Source: an uncultured Collinsella sp. (GTDB taxonomy: Bacteria > Actinomycetota > Coriobacteriia > Coriobacteriales > Coriobacteriaceae). From it: DNA of 64,000 bases. Every line of letters starts with the position of its first letter. The stretch's first letter is position 1. The notes under the pieces are model-generated. The model saw only the letters and a list, made by a program, of their open reading frames with translations. It made no database searches and was not told the origin of the DNA. The position numbers and the translations under genes were made by a program. This document shows, piece by piece, positions 1 to 8,210 of this stretch. The DNA is taken from the NCBI GenBank assembly GCA_900543845.1, contig UQTD01000002.1, forward strand, positions 22,455-86,454. Direction: 5' to 3'.

Positions 1-378
1 CAGGCAACGCATGAGCGAGCCGTTGCCCTTGCTGTATTCGCTTGTGAGCCCGCAACCCGTATCGAGCGCCTGCCTGGTGGCGTTGCCGTAGTCGAAGACG
101 TTCCCGTCGGCGGTGTATGCGCCTTCGTTTATCCAATTGCGGAACTTGACGAGGATATCGTCGCAATTGATATCGCCCAGCTCGCGGTAGCTGTCGCACA
201 GCGCGAGCGCCATGGACGTGTCGTCGCTCCATGTGCCCGCAGGCTGGTTGTGCGTGCCGCGGCCCACCATGTCCGTGCAGGTAAAGCTGCCGCGCGGCCT
301 GAACTCGTAGGGCACGCCGAGCGCATCGCCCACGGCCATGCCGTACACGCAGTCCCTCACCGTCCGTAACAAGCCCAT
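1..378 (-). CDS. ADP-ribosylglycohydrolase (DraG/ARH family), 3' part cut by window edge
   Basis: About 126 N-terminal residues are visible; the gene runs off the left end. Translation of the minus strand gives the family's two metal-binding blocks: GMAVGDALGVPYEF near residues 13-26 and GTWSDDTSMALAL near residues 48-60, then GNGSLMR near 118-124. The family removes ADP-ribose from proteins, nucleic acids or small molecules, using two Mg ions held by Asp/Thr residues. The ATG lies 9 bases after the stop of the GIY-YIG gene, so the two are probably co-transcribed. The substrate cannot be read from the sequence. DraG homologues occur both in housekeeping and in defence or toxin-reversal settings; the small accessory island here makes the second worth considering, but that is inference. 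Confidence 0.85.
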   Translation of the reverse strand, partial: MGLLRTVRDCVYGMAVGDALGVPYEFRPRGSFTCTDMVGRGTHNQPAGTWSDDTSMALALCDSYRELGDINCDDILVKFRNWINEGAYTADGNVFDYGNATRQALDTGCGLTSEYSKGNGSLMRCL

Positions 379-387
379 GGCGCGCAC

Positions 388-1311
388 CTAGTTCCAGTTC
401 ATGCCGAACTTGCGCGAGCAAAGCACGTCTTTCCAGTGACTCTCGCGCTCGCACACCTCGGCGGTGGTCATCTTGGTGTCGCACACCTCTAGAATGGAGT
501 AGGTGAAGTTTTCCATGATGTACCCAGTTCCGTGCTCGGCCACGATGGCCTTGAACTCCTTGTTGCCGCCAGTCGGGTCCATGGGGTTGGCATAGGCGCT
601 CCAGCGCTGCCAGATACCCAAGTCCGCGCCCGCGTCCTTCTTGCTGTCGCCCGAGGCCGAACCCACGTAGAGTTTCCCCGTCGCGGTGTCGGTGATGCAG
701 TAGACGCCCTTCACGTTGTCCAGCGCCCAGTACCAGTCGGAGCCCACGCTGGCGATAACGGCCTGCAAGGTCTTGTGGTCGATGCACACGTACTTGTAGC
801 CAGGAAAAGGGGCAACGTTGCCCAGGCTCATCGAGTACTCGTACACTACGGGCTCGAAGTCGTGCATCGTGTTCTCGTAGAACTTGTTGTAGATGTCGCG
901 CCCGATAGGCTTCTTCAACTTGATGATGAGGCGCTTGATGTAGGCCTCGTAGTCGGGAAGAAGCGTCAACTTGTAGCCCACGCCGCCCAGCACCTCGGGT
1001 ACTGCCTTCTCCACTTTGTGCATGCCGCCGAAGATGAAGTACTCGGGCCCGTAGGTGTAGTACTGTGCGAACGAGAGTAGGTAATCCGCATGGTTGAGGT
1101 TGTTATTCGCTTGTCCCGTCGCGCTCCTCCACGCGTTCATCTCGTACCATCGCGAGCCGCTATCGGTCTTCTCGGGGGTCGAGGTGTCCTTCAGCAGCAT
1201 GTCGTACGCGCGCACGTTCACGTCGCCAGCATTCATGTTGAATTTGATCTTTGTCTTCTCTGGGTGCGCCACCGGCATCAAATCCCTGAGCGTTATAACA
1301 GCATTTCCCAT
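388..1311 (-). CDS. GIY-YIG nuclease family protein with large N-terminal domain
   Basis: 307 residues. The C-terminal third is a GIY-YIG fold: GVYCITDTATGKLYVGSAS (about 200-218) supplies the GIY/YVG pair, QRW (about 234) the catalytic Arg, and the tail ERESHWKDVLCSRKFGMNWN the Glu and Asn. The N-terminal 190 residues match no domain I can name. GIY-YIG enzymes cut DNA, so this is a candidate endonuclease; the N-terminal part may recognise substrate or partner. It is co-directional with, and 9 bases upstream of, the ADP-ribosylglycohydrolase. The ATG at 1311 has GGCGGA 7 bases upstream. The Tyr, Arg, Glu and Asn positions all look intact, so an active enzyme is likely; the biological role is unknown. 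Confidence 0.8.
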   Translation of the reverse strand: MGNAVITLRDLMPVAHPEKTKIKFNMNAGDVNVRAYDMLLKDTSTPEKTDSGSRWYEMNAWRSATGQANNNLNHADYLLSFAQYYTYGPEYFIFGGMHKVEKAVPEVLGGVGYKLTLLPDYEAYIKRLIIKLKKPIGRDIYNKFYENTMHDFEPVVYEYSMSLGNVAPFPGYKYVCIDHKTLQAVIASVGSDWYWALDNVKGVYCITDTATGKLYVGSASGDSKKDAGADLGIWQRWSAYANPMDPTGGNKEFKAIVAEHGTGYIMENFTYSILEVCDTKMTTAEVCERESHWKDVLCSRKFGMNWN

Positions 1312-1326
1312 GTTAATTCCGCCGTT

Positions 1327-1790
1327 TCAGTTTGAAAAGCCTGTAGGTCGAATCATACCACTCGCTTTCCAGACGAAAATTAGCGCTCGGCTAACCGCTC
1401 TGCTGTTGTCGTTTCTTATGGCGAAGAAGAGCACGAAGCCGATAAGCCCCGCGCCCGTGTTTATGCCTTGTTTGGCGATTGTTCGTGATGTGCCCGCACG
1501 GCTATTTTTGGTGAATAATCCGAAAGTAAGGAAGATAAGTGCGAATCATCCACGCCACCATCCGTCTCGCCCGCACTCGGGCAATACGCAGTGCCCGCTC
1601 CTGATCGGCCGTCCCTAGCGCCGGCGCGAACTCTTAGATGGCGTCTTTTGCGCTCATCACCTTGCGGAAGACGGTCGCGTCCTGCTTGCCGATGGGAATC
1701 GCGATCTTCTTGCCGCCCGCGCGTCGCACTCCGTCTTGAACAACATGTCCCATCCGCCCCCTCGCCTCATCCTCAAAAGGCTCGTCGAAG
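1327..1790 (-). pseudogene. decayed gene remnant encoding a partly membrane-embedded protein
   Basis: Between the GIY-YIG gene and the small membrane protein no intact ORF remains on the minus strand. One frame reads DEPFEDEARGRMGHVV... to a stop near 1637, continues in the same frame after the stop (GTADQERALRIARVRARRM), and then, after a frame change near 1530, gives a hydrophobic stretch GAGLIGFVLFFAIRN followed by a stop at 1327-1329. An in-frame stop plus a frameshift in protein-like sequence suggests decay. I do not recognise the family. It may instead be non-coding spacer with chance reading frames. Confidence 0.35.
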
Positions 1791-1791
1791 C

Positions 1792-2115
1792 CTAGCCCAC
1801 CGTGACGGATTCCCCGGTAAAGGTGCTAACGAGCAGCAAAACAAAGAACACAAGGTAGCCGATGCTCAACAGGTAGGCGGTAACCAAAAAGACAATCCAT
1901 CCCACATCGGTCTTGCCGTCGGCACGACGTTGCTCGCGATTGCGGCAGAGCCAAATCGTCACGCCAATAGCCACAATCAGCAGCACGAGCGCCGCTGCGG
2001 CCAGCCCGGCAAGCACAAACATCAAGCCAACGCTCACGACGATGACCGGAATCAGCAGCAAGCCACACCCGCATCCACCCGGACTATACACGGCAGTCTG
2101 TCGGCGTCGTTCCAT
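1792..2115 (-). CDS. small membrane protein, unknown function
   Basis: 107 residues with two strongly hydrophobic segments: about 20-48 (LLLIPVIVVSVGLMFVLAGL and onward) and about 75-100 (VGWIVFLVTAYLLSIG...). The N-terminus carries a glycine/cysteine cluster (GGCGCG). I chose the ATG at 2115 because GGAG lies 5 bases upstream; a GTG at 2145 would add ten residues but has no clear ribosome site. It lies just downstream of higA with a short gap and may be read from the same transcript. No catalytic motif and no recognised family. Confidence 0.55.
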   Translation of the reverse strand: MERRRQTAVYSPGGCGCGLLLIPVIVVSVGLMFVLAGLAAAALVLLIVAIGVTIWLCRNREQRRADGKTDVGWIVFLVTAYLLSIGYLVFFVLLLVSTFTGESVTVG

Positions 2116-2144
2116 CGTCACTCCAACCTCAATATCTTTGAGCA

Positions 2145-2486
2145 CTACAACGCAACGGCCCGCTGAACGGGAACAATCTTATCCAGCTCCGGCTCGATGC
2201 GCCTCTTCTCTGCCTCGAGGTCAAACGCCATCTGAGCGCGAAGCCAATAGCCATCCGTTAGGCCAAAGTAGCGGCAAAGGCGAAGATCGGTGTCAGCCGT
2301 AACACGACGCCTTCCCAAAATAATCTGCCCAATACGCTGTGCCGGAATTCCGGTCTCCTTAGCAAGGCGATATTGAGAAATGCCCATAGGAACAAGAAAT
2401 TCCTCTTTGAGAAGTTCACCAGGAGTCACCGGCGACAGCAAATCGGGCGCGGTCTCATCACTTGTGATAATCGACGATTTCGACAT
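2145..2486 (-). CDS. higA: HigA-type antitoxin, XRE-family HTH
   Basis: 113 residues. The HigA signature runs from PGELLKEEFLVPMGISQYRL through AKETGIPAQRIGQIILGRRR to the typical HigA tail (DLRLCRYFGLTDGYWLRAQM). The protein binds and neutralises HigB and represses the operon through its helix-turn-helix. The start at 2486 (MSKSSI) lies inside the end of higB, overlapping by 29 bases, with GGGATGG upstream; a longer frame from 2540 would run through higB and is unlikely. The toxin-first gene order is the usual higBA order. Confidence 0.88.
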   Translation of the reverse strand: MSKSSIITSDETAPDLLSPVTPGELLKEEFLVPMGISQYRLAKETGIPAQRIGQIILGRRRVTADTDLRLCRYFGLTDGYWLRAQMAFDLEAEKRRIEPELDKIVPVQRAVAL

Positions 2487-2739
2487 TCCAAGCCATCCCC
2501 TGTCTCCACTCAAAACAGACCCGATAGCGCTCATTAACACGGATGCTATATTGACCAGCGCGATCGCCCTTCAACGCTTCAAGACGATTGCCTGGCGGAA
2601 CGCGAAGATCATCAAGCGAAGCGCAGATCTGCAGTTGGCGAATCTTCCTCAAGGCGACCCGCTCAAAAGGAATGAACTTCCTAATCCGCACACCCATTGC
2701 GAAGCGTTCAGTGTCTTCATCTTTATATGATGCAATCAT
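2458..2739 (-). CDS. higB: HigB-type toxin, RelE/ParE superfamily mRNA interferase
   Basis: 93 residues, the usual length. It contains the family's conserved core DDLRVPPGNRLEALKGDRAG followed by QYSIRVNERYRVCFEW and the C-terminal VEIVDYH. HigB cleaves mRNA in the ribosomal A site. The ATG at 2739 is preceded by TAAGG. The residues normally needed (the basic Arg/Lys in the core and the C-terminal Tyr-His) are present, so the toxin looks intact. It overlaps higA, as expected for translational coupling. It heads the minus-strand island that continues to the ADP-ribosylglycohydrolase. Confidence 0.88.
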   Translation of the reverse strand: MIASYKDEDTERFAMGVRIRKFIPFERVALRKIRQLQICASLDDLRVPPGNRLEALKGDRAGQYSIRVNERYRVCFEWRQGMAWNVEIVDYHK

Positions 2740-2840
2740 AGTATCGCCTTACGTTAATAACGTCAAACGTTTCTATAGACTTACATCTCTATTATACCGT
2801 ACATCTGTTCGTGTTTTCTAGAGCAGGTATCCTTCGCCAA

Positions 2841-4028
2841 TTAACCAAGCAGAAACAATCGTTTGTAGACATCGAGGCCTTTGAGCAGAATTTCCTCGCC
2901 AAAGAGCATGGTATCGGTATGCAGAGCGCTCGTGGCATAGGCGGGACAGCCATCCGAATCGCTCGGGTTTTCTTGTCCCTCTGGCACGCCCGTGCCCAGC
3001 AAGAAGAACACGCCCGGCAGATGGCGCTGATAGAAGGCGAAGTCCTCGGCAATCAGCAAAGGCTCATCTACGAGCTGTAGTTCGGGCAAAGCCGGTGCAA
3101 TGCGAGTGAACAACTCGGGGTCGTTGTCGACCGGCGGATAGCCCTCGGCAAAGTCGAGATCGTACGTGCAGCCCGTTGCAGCGCATGCCTCATCAAGCAC
3201 GCGGCGCACGCCCTCACGCGCACGGTCGAACATGTCGTCCGTAAACACACGCAGACTGCCGGCAACATGGGCCTCCCCCGCCACCGCGTTGCAGACGGTA
3301 CCGGCCTGCAGCAGACCAAACTTACCGATACAGGGCTCGTCGGTGCCCAGCTCGTCCATCAGCACGCGCTCGGCAACCAAAAACTTCGCTGCCGCCAACG
3401 CGGCATCGTGCGACTCCTCAACCGGCACACCATAGGTCTTAGCAATATGGATGCTCGTACCGTGAATATGGATATGCGTCTCACTCGAACGCGCCAGCAG
3501 CGGACCGGAACAACTCGCCAACGTGCCGGCAGGCAGATCGGGCCACACATGGAAGCCAAAAATGCGGTCAGCCCCATAGCGCTCGAACACACCGCTCTCG
3601 CATACTGTCTTGGCACCACCGGTCGTTTCCTCGGCCGGCTGGAACACAAAGAGAACGTTGCGCCTCATGGCGCCCGGCTGCTCGCGAATCGTACGGTCGA
3701 CATACGTCGCGGCGGCAAGTGCCATGGCCATGTGTCCGTCATGTCCGCAAGCGTGCATCTTGCCGGGATGGATCGAGGCAAAGGCCGCTCCCGTCGCCTC
3801 CGCGATGGGCAGCGCATCCATATCGGCGCGAATCGCCGTGGCACGCGCGGCACCAACGCCAGCGTCGAAGAAAGCGCAGACGCAGCTGGGACACGGATGG
3901 GTCACCTCGCAAGCGAGCGGCGCCAACACGCCCTCGATATAGGCGATAGTCTGCGGAAGATCGAAATCGAGCTCCGGAATGCGATGGAGATCGCGGCGAT
4001 AGCGACGGAGTTCTTGGAGCTCGGTCAT
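2841..4028 (-). CDS. M20-family amidohydrolase, candidate N-acetyl-diaminopimelate deacetylase
   Basis: 395 residues. Peptidase M20 motifs: RADMDALPI (about 76), HACGHDGHMAM (about 101) for the metal-binding His/Asp, FQPAEE (about 137) for the catalytic Glu, and AEDFAFYQRHLPGVFFLLG near the C-terminus. Family members remove acyl groups from N-acyl amino acids, aminoacyl-hippurates, or N-acetyl-LL-DAP. It is divergent from the lysA-dapA-dapB-dapH operon, and dapH implies an acetylated intermediate that must be deacetylated, so the DAP role is an attractive inference. The family alone does not prove it. Start at 4028 has AAGGG 7 bases upstream; an upstream ATG at 4112 has none. Confidence 0.82.
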   Translation of the reverse strand: MTELQELRRYRRDLHRIPELDFDLPQTIAYIEGVLAPLACEVTHPCPSCVCAFFDAGVGAARATAIRADMDALPIAEATGAAFASIHPGKMHACGHDGHMAMALAAATYVDRTIREQPGAMRRNVLFVFQPAEETTGGAKTVCESGVFERYGADRIFGFHVWPDLPAGTLASCSGPLLARSSETHIHIHGTSIHIAKTYGVPVEESHDAALAAAKFLVAERVLMDELGTDEPCIGKFGLLQAGTVCNAVAGEAHVAGSLRVFTDDMFDRAREGVRRVLDEACAATGCTYDLDFAEGYPPVDNDPELFTRIAPALPELQLVDEPLLIAEDFAFYQRHLPGVFFLLGTGVPEGQENPSDSDGCPAYATSALHTDTMLFGEEILLKGLDVYKRLFLLG

Positions 4029-4178
4029 AGAGAATCCCTTCGTGAGGCACATCTGTTGCAACTTATTGTGATACAGGATTGTGGCACACATGTTTCCAGC
4101 ATATTGCTGCATTTTTTAAACGTTATATACGAATACTCTTGTTTGGTAAAGTGCAACGTGATAGGGTCTTTACCACTT

Positions 4179-4336
4179 GATAGAGGCGCGGGCACGAAGA
4201 GCCGCGGGCGAGCCGGCAGGCTTTGACCCCGTGGGGAGGCGAAACCCGCCGAACTGGGTTTTTCGGGCACGAACAACCTGGTGGGCCTGTGGGAAACACC
4301 CACAGGACTGTCTGCAGCAATGCGGGAGCGCTATCC
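4179..4336 (+). promoter_or_regulatory. lysine riboswitch (L box) in the lysA-dapA leader
   Basis: The leader shows the conserved L-box order: GATAGAGGCGCG at the 5' side of P1, GAGGCGAAACCCGCCGAACTG, the CCTGTGGG...CCCACAGG hairpin followed by ACTGTC, and GGGAGCGCTATC as the 3' side of P1 (GATAG pairs with CTATC). It sits directly upstream of lysine pathway genes, matching the family's biology. No U-tract terminator lies between it and the ATG, so control is more likely at translation. Confidence 0.85.
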
Positions 4337-4393
4337 GGACATTGGGTCCACGCTATGCGGATTCGATGCGCAGATGGCGCCGTCTGGATAGCG
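4329..4393 (+). promoter_or_regulatory. expression platform of the lysine riboswitch
   Basis: CGCTATCCGGAC (4329-4340), which includes the 3' strand of P1, can pair with GTCTGGATAGCG (4382-4393) over 12 bases with one G-U. A competing shorter partner, CGCTAT at 4351-4356, can pair with the same ATAGCG. The downstream strand abuts GCGAGG, the likely ribosome site of lysA (ATG 4407). Which fold exposes the site cannot be decided by eye. Confidence 0.5.
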
Positions 4394-4406
4394 AGGTTTA
4401 CGGGAC

Positions 4407-6716
4407 ATGGCATTGACCCCCAACGAGGCATATGCGGCCAAGCAGCCGTTTGTGGACAAGGAGACACTCGAGCATATCGTCGAGCAGTTCCCCACGCCGT
4501 TTCATCTATACGACGAGGCGGGCATCCGCCGCAACATGCAAGAAGTGCGCGACGCCTTTGCATGGAACCCGGGCTTTAAGGAATACTTTGCCGTCAAGGC
4601 CAACCCCAACCCGGCGCTCATCTCCATTCTCAACGAATACGGCTGCGGCTGCGATTGCTCGAGCTATACCGAGCTCATGATCGCCCGCTCGCTGGGCATC
4701 ACGGGACACGACATCATGTTCTCTTCCAACGACACGCCGGCTGCCGACTTTGAGCTCGCCAACAAGCTGGGTGCCATCGTCAACTTTGACGACATCAGCC
4801 ACATCGAGTTCTTTGAGCGTGTTGCGGGGCCCATCCCCAAAACGGTCAGCTGCCGCTTTAATCCAGGCGGCCTGTTCCAGCTCTCCAACGGCATCATGGA
4901 TAACCCCGGCGACTCCAAATACGGCATGACCACCGAGCAGCTCTTTGAGGCTTTCCGCATGCTCAAGGCCAAGGGCGCCGAGAATTTTGGCATCCATGCC
5001 TTCCTTGCCAGCAACACCGTCACCAACGACTACTACCCCAAGCTCGCGCGCATCCTCTTTGAGCTTGCCGTGCGCCTGGAGCGCGAGACCGGTGCACATG
5101 TCGCCTTCATCAATCTGTCCGGCGGCGTCGGCATCCCCTATCTGCCCGAGCAGCAGGCCAACGACATTCACGCCATCGGCGAGGGGGTGCACGCGGCCTA
5201 CGACGAAATCCTGGTTCCCGCCGGTATGGGCGATGTGGCCATCTGCACCGAGATGGGCCGCTTTATGATGGGGCCCTACGGCTGCCTGGTCACCAAGGCT
5301 ATCCACGAAAAGCAGATCTACAAGGACTATATCGGTGTCGACGCAAGCGCCGTCGATCTGATCCGTCCTGCCATGTACGGCGCCTACCACCACATTACGG
5401 TAATGGGTCAGCCGGGTGGCGCCGACAAGACCGCGGCGCCTGTCACAAACACGTACGACATTACGGGCAATCTGTGCGAGAACAACGACAAGTTCGCCAT
5501 CGACCGCGAGCTACCGCAGATCGACATGGGCGATGTGCTCGTGATCCACGATACCGGCGCGCATGGCTACTCCATGGGCTACAACTACAACGGACGGCTG
5601 CGCTCCGCCGAGGTGCTGCTGCGCCCCGATGGCTCGGCCGACCTCATCCGCCGCGCCGAGCGCCCGGGCGATTACTTTGCCACACTCGACGTGCTGCCGA
5701 GCGGCCGAGAACTGCTGGCCAAGTCGCGCGCCGAAAGTGCTCGCCGTCGCGCCCAAGACGAGCGCCTGGCAGTCGCCGCCCAATGGAACAAACGCATCCA
5801 GATCGCGGACGCGAAGGAGAAGAACATGGACATCCGCAATCTTGAGGGCTCGATCGTCGCCCTTGTTACGCCGTTTAAAAAGGACGGCAGCGTCGACTTT
5901 GACGCGCTCGAACGCCTTATCGATTTCCACCTGCAAAACGGCACCGATGCCATCCTCACCCTGGGCACCACCGGCGAGAGCGCCACGATGACCGATGACG
6001 AGGACAACTCCGTCGTCGCCGCCGTGGTCAAGCATGTTGCAGGACGCGTCCCCGTCATCGCCGGCTCGGGCTCCAACTCCACGCAGACGATGCTCACCAA
6101 GTCGCTCACCTACCAGGGCTTGGGAGCCGACGGCCTGCTGCTCATCACCCCCTACTACAACAAGTCCAACGAAGAGGGCATCTATCAGCACTTTAAGACC
6201 GTCGCCGATGCTGTGGACATCCCCTGCATCCTGTACAACATCCCCGGCCGCTGCGGCTGCGGCATCAGCGAGCGCAACGTAGAGCGCTTGGCCGCGCACC
6301 CCAACATCATGGGGATCAAGGAAGCCTCGGGCAACGTCGCCTACGCGGCCAAGATTGCCCACCTGCTGTCCGACGACTTCCGCATGTACTCGGGCGAGGA
6401 CGCCCTCACCGTGCCGCTCATGAGCCTGGGCGCTTCGGGCACCATCAGCGTGTGGGCCGACGTTCAGCCGCAGCTCGTGCACGACATGTGCCGCGCCTAT
6501 CTGGACGGCGACGTGGAGCGCGCCCGCGATATCCAGATTGCCGGCCAGCCGCTCATCAATGCCCTCTTTAGCGAGGTCAACCCCATTCCCGTCAAGGAAG
6601 CACTCGCCCAGATGGGTATGATCGAGGCAAACTACCGCATGCCGCTGTGCCCCATGGCAGACGACACGCGCTCCGCACTTACCGATGCTCTGAAGGGAGC
6701 TGGTCTGCTTGATTAA
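4407..6716 (+). CDS. lysA-dapA: fused diaminopimelate decarboxylase - dihydrodipicolinate synthase (LysA-DapA) ORF
   Basis: One uninterrupted 769-residue frame. Residues 1 to about 410 are LysA: YFAVKANPNP holds the PLP lysine, LSGGVGIPY and EMGRFMMGPYG the phosphate-binding blocks, LCENNDKFA and GAHGYSMGYNYNG the substrate and PLP contacts. Residues 474-769 are a complete DapA (296 residues, normal length): LGTTGESATMTDDE and YYNKSNEEG, with the Schiff-base lysine in GIKEASGN. LysA makes lysine from meso-DAP; DapA condenses pyruvate with aspartate semialdehyde. About 60 extra residues join them (SRAESARRRAQDE...). Codon 474 is an ATG with AAGGAG 6 bases upstream, so a separate DapA may also be made. 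dapB overlaps the end. A lost stop codon or a sequencing error is the alternative. Confidence 0.85.
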   Translation: MALTPNEAYAAKQPFVDKETLEHIVEQFPTPFHLYDEAGIRRNMQEVRDAFAWNPGFKEYFAVKANPNPALISILNEYGCGCDCSSYTELMIARSLGITGHDIMFSSNDTPAADFELANKLGAIVNFDDISHIEFFERVAGPIPKTVSCRFNPGGLFQLSNGIMDNPGDSKYGMTTEQLFEAFRMLKAKGAENFGIHAFLASNTVTNDYYPKLARILFELAVRLERETGAHVAFINLSGGVGIPYLPEQQANDIHAIGEGVHAAYDEILVPAGMGDVAICTEMGRFMMGPYGCLVTKAIHEKQIYKDYIGVDASAVDLIRPAMYGAYHHITVMGQPGGADKTAAPVTNTYDITGNLCENNDKFAIDRELPQIDMGDVLVIHDTGAHGYSMGYNYNGRLRSAEVLLRPDGSADLIRRAERPGDYFATLDVLPSGRELLAKSRAESARRRAQDERLAVAAQWNKRIQIADAKEKNMDIRNLEGSIVALVTPFKKDGSVDFDALERLIDFHLQNGTDAILTLGTTGESATMTDDEDNSVVAAVVKHVAGRVPVIAGSGSNSTQTMLTKSLTYQGLGADGLLLITPYYNKSNEEGIYQHFKTVADAVDIPCILYNIPGRCGCGISERNVERLAAHPNIMGIKEASGNVAYAAKIAHLLSDDFRMYSGEDALTVPLMSLGASGTISVWADVQPQLVHDMCRAYLDGDVERARDIQIAGQPLINALFSEVNPIPVKEALAQMGMIEANYRMPLCPMADDTRSALTDALKGAGLLD
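5814..5828 (+). promoter_or_regulatory. internal ribosome-binding site and start for free DapA
   Basis: AAGGAG at 5814-5819, 6-base spacer, ATG at 5826, in frame within the lysA-dapA ORF. The downstream product begins MDIRNLEGSIVALVTPF, a typical DapA N-terminus. This is the strongest SD in the operon, suggesting that DapA is translated independently in addition to, or instead of, the fusion. Confidence 0.65.
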
Positions 6717-7449
6717 GACCGTCATTATGGGAACGGGCCGCATGGGCTCGCTCATCTGCACCACCGCCGAGGGCGTTGTCGACGCCGCCGGTCAGCCCGT
6801 TTTTGATATCGTCGCGCAGATAGGCTTTGATCTAACCGAACTCGAGAACGCACCAGTCGCCGACGTCATCATCGACTTCTCGAACGTCGTGACCTTCGAT
6901 GCTGTCGTCGCCTATGTCGAGCGCACGGGTGCCGCACTCGTTTCCGGCACCACGGGCTATACGCCCGAGCAGGTGGATCGCCTGCGCGAGCTGGGTCAGA
7001 ACGCCCGTGTTATGCACTCGGGCAACTACTCTATCGGTATCGCCGCCCTGCGCCATCTGGTTGCCCAGGCCACGCGCGAGCTGCCCGGCTTTGACTGCGA
7101 AATCGTCGAGACGCACCATAATCAAAAGGTCGACGCCCCCAGCGGCACTGCCAAGTTGTTGCTCGACGCCGTCGTCGAAGCCGAGCCCGAGGCAGGCTAC
7201 CACCCCGTCTATGGCCGCGAGGGTATGTGCGGCGCGCGCGACCCCAAGGAGATCGGCATGCACTCGCTGCGCGGCGGCACCGTCGCCGGCGTGCACGAGG
7301 TAAGCTTTTTCGGCCAGGACGAGGAGGTCACGCTCACGCACCGCGCCACGAGCCGTCAGATCTTCGTCAACGGCGCCCTGGCAGCCGCGCAGAAGCTCGT
7401 CACCCGCGAGCCTGGCTTCTATACGTTCGACCAGGTCATGTTTGCCTAA
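6709..7449 (+). CDS. dapB: 4-hydroxy-tetrahydrodipicolinate reductase
   Basis: 246 residues, normal length. It has the N-terminal Rossmann motif MGTGRMG, the substrate loop THHNQKVDAPSGTAK (about 138-152; family signature HHxxKxDAPSGTA) and SGTTGYT. It reduces the DapA product with NAD(P)H. The start is TTG at 6709, overlapping the dapA stop by 8 bases (TTGATTAA), with AAGGGAG 9 bases upstream. Third enzyme function of the lysine operon and presumably under the same riboswitch. Confidence 0.95.
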   Translation: MIKTVIMGTGRMGSLICTTAEGVVDAAGQPVFDIVAQIGFDLTELENAPVADVIIDFSNVVTFDAVVAYVERTGAALVSGTTGYTPEQVDRLRELGQNARVMHSGNYSIGIAALRHLVAQATRELPGFDCEIVETHHNQKVDAPSGTAKLLLDAVVEAEPEAGYHPVYGREGMCGARDPKEIGMHSLRGGTVAGVHEVSFFGQDEEVTLTHRATSRQIFVNGALAAAQKLVTREPGFYTFDQVMFA

Positions 7450-7488
7450 CCAGGTATCAACCGGATCCACTCAAAGGAGAGACAGCAA

Positions 7489-8208
7489 ATGAGTAATGCA
7501 GCCGAGATGGATGCACAGGAGATTATCAACTACATCGCAACCGCGCCCAAGAAAACGCCCGTCAAACTGTACGTGCGCGAAAAGCCGGGCATGAAGGTCC
7601 AGTGGGGCAATGCGCACGTCTACGGCGGTCGTCGTGGCAAGACCGTCTTTGGTGACTGGGATGAGCTCAAGGCAATCCTCGACGCCAACGCCGACTCCAT
7701 CGACTACTACGACGTAGAGAACGACTGCCGCAACTCCGCCGTGCCCATGCTCGACCTCAAGGGTATCAACGCCCGCATCGAGCCGGGCGCGATCATCCGC
7801 GACCGTGTCGAGATTGGCGATCGCGCCGTCATCATGATGGGCGCCATCATCAACATCGGCTCCGTCATTGGCGAAGGCTCCATGATCGACATGGGCGCTG
7901 TGCTGGGCGGCCGCGCCACCGTGGGCAAGAACTGCCACATCGGCGCCGGCACCGTGCTGGCAGGCGTCGTGGAGCCCGCCAGTGCCACGCCCGTCATCAT
8001 CGAGGACGACGTTATGATCGGCGCCAATGCCGTGGTCCTGGAGGGCGTGCACGTAGGCAAGGGCGCTGTCGTTGCCGCCGGCGCCGTGTGCGTCGAGGAC
8101 GTCCCCGCCGGTGCCGTCGTGGCCGGTGTCCCCGCCCGCGTCATCAAGATGCGCGACGAGAAGACCGACAGCAAGACCGGCCTGGAAGAGGGCCTGCGCC
8201 AGCTGTAG
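7489..8208 (+). CDS. dapH: tetrahydrodipicolinate N-acetyltransferase
   Basis: 239 residues. An N-terminal helical domain (1 to about 75) is followed by left-handed beta-helix hexapeptide repeats ([20 protein letters not shown], then ..[20 protein letters not shown], continuing to [13 protein letters not shown]). Length and the N-terminal domain match DapH rather than the succinylase DapD. It acetylates tetrahydrodipicolinate, opening the ring for an aminotransferase and a deacetylase; candidates for both are in this window (12042-13205 and 2841-4028). AAAGGAGA lies 8 bases before the ATG. Last gene of the lysine operon. Confidence 0.93.
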   Translation: MSNAAEMDAQEIINYIATAPKKTPVKLYVREKPGMKVQWGNAHVYGGRRGKTVFGDWDELKAILDANADSIDYYDVENDCRNSAVPMLDLKGINARIEPGAIIRDRVEIGDRAVIMMGAIINIGSVIGEGSMIDMGAVLGGRATVGKNCHIGAGTVLAGVVEPASATPVIIEDDVMIGANAVVLEGVHVGKGAVVAAGAVCVEDVPAGAVVAGVPARVIKMRDEKTDSKTGLEEGLRQL

Positions 8209-8210
8209 AA

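Noticed and set aside
1..2739. prophage remnant
   Set aside because: No phage structural, integrase or lysis genes; only a TA pair, a nuclease-like and a hydrolase gene.
4145..4177. operator or terminator from the GGTAAAG/CTTTACC inverted repeat before the lysine riboswitch
   Set aside because: A 7-bp stem with a 16-base loop and no U-tract; too weak to call beyond a possible promoter-region palindrome.
5511..6764. 417-codon minus-strand frame over dapA
   Set aside because: Shadow of dapA; no ribosome site or protein family.
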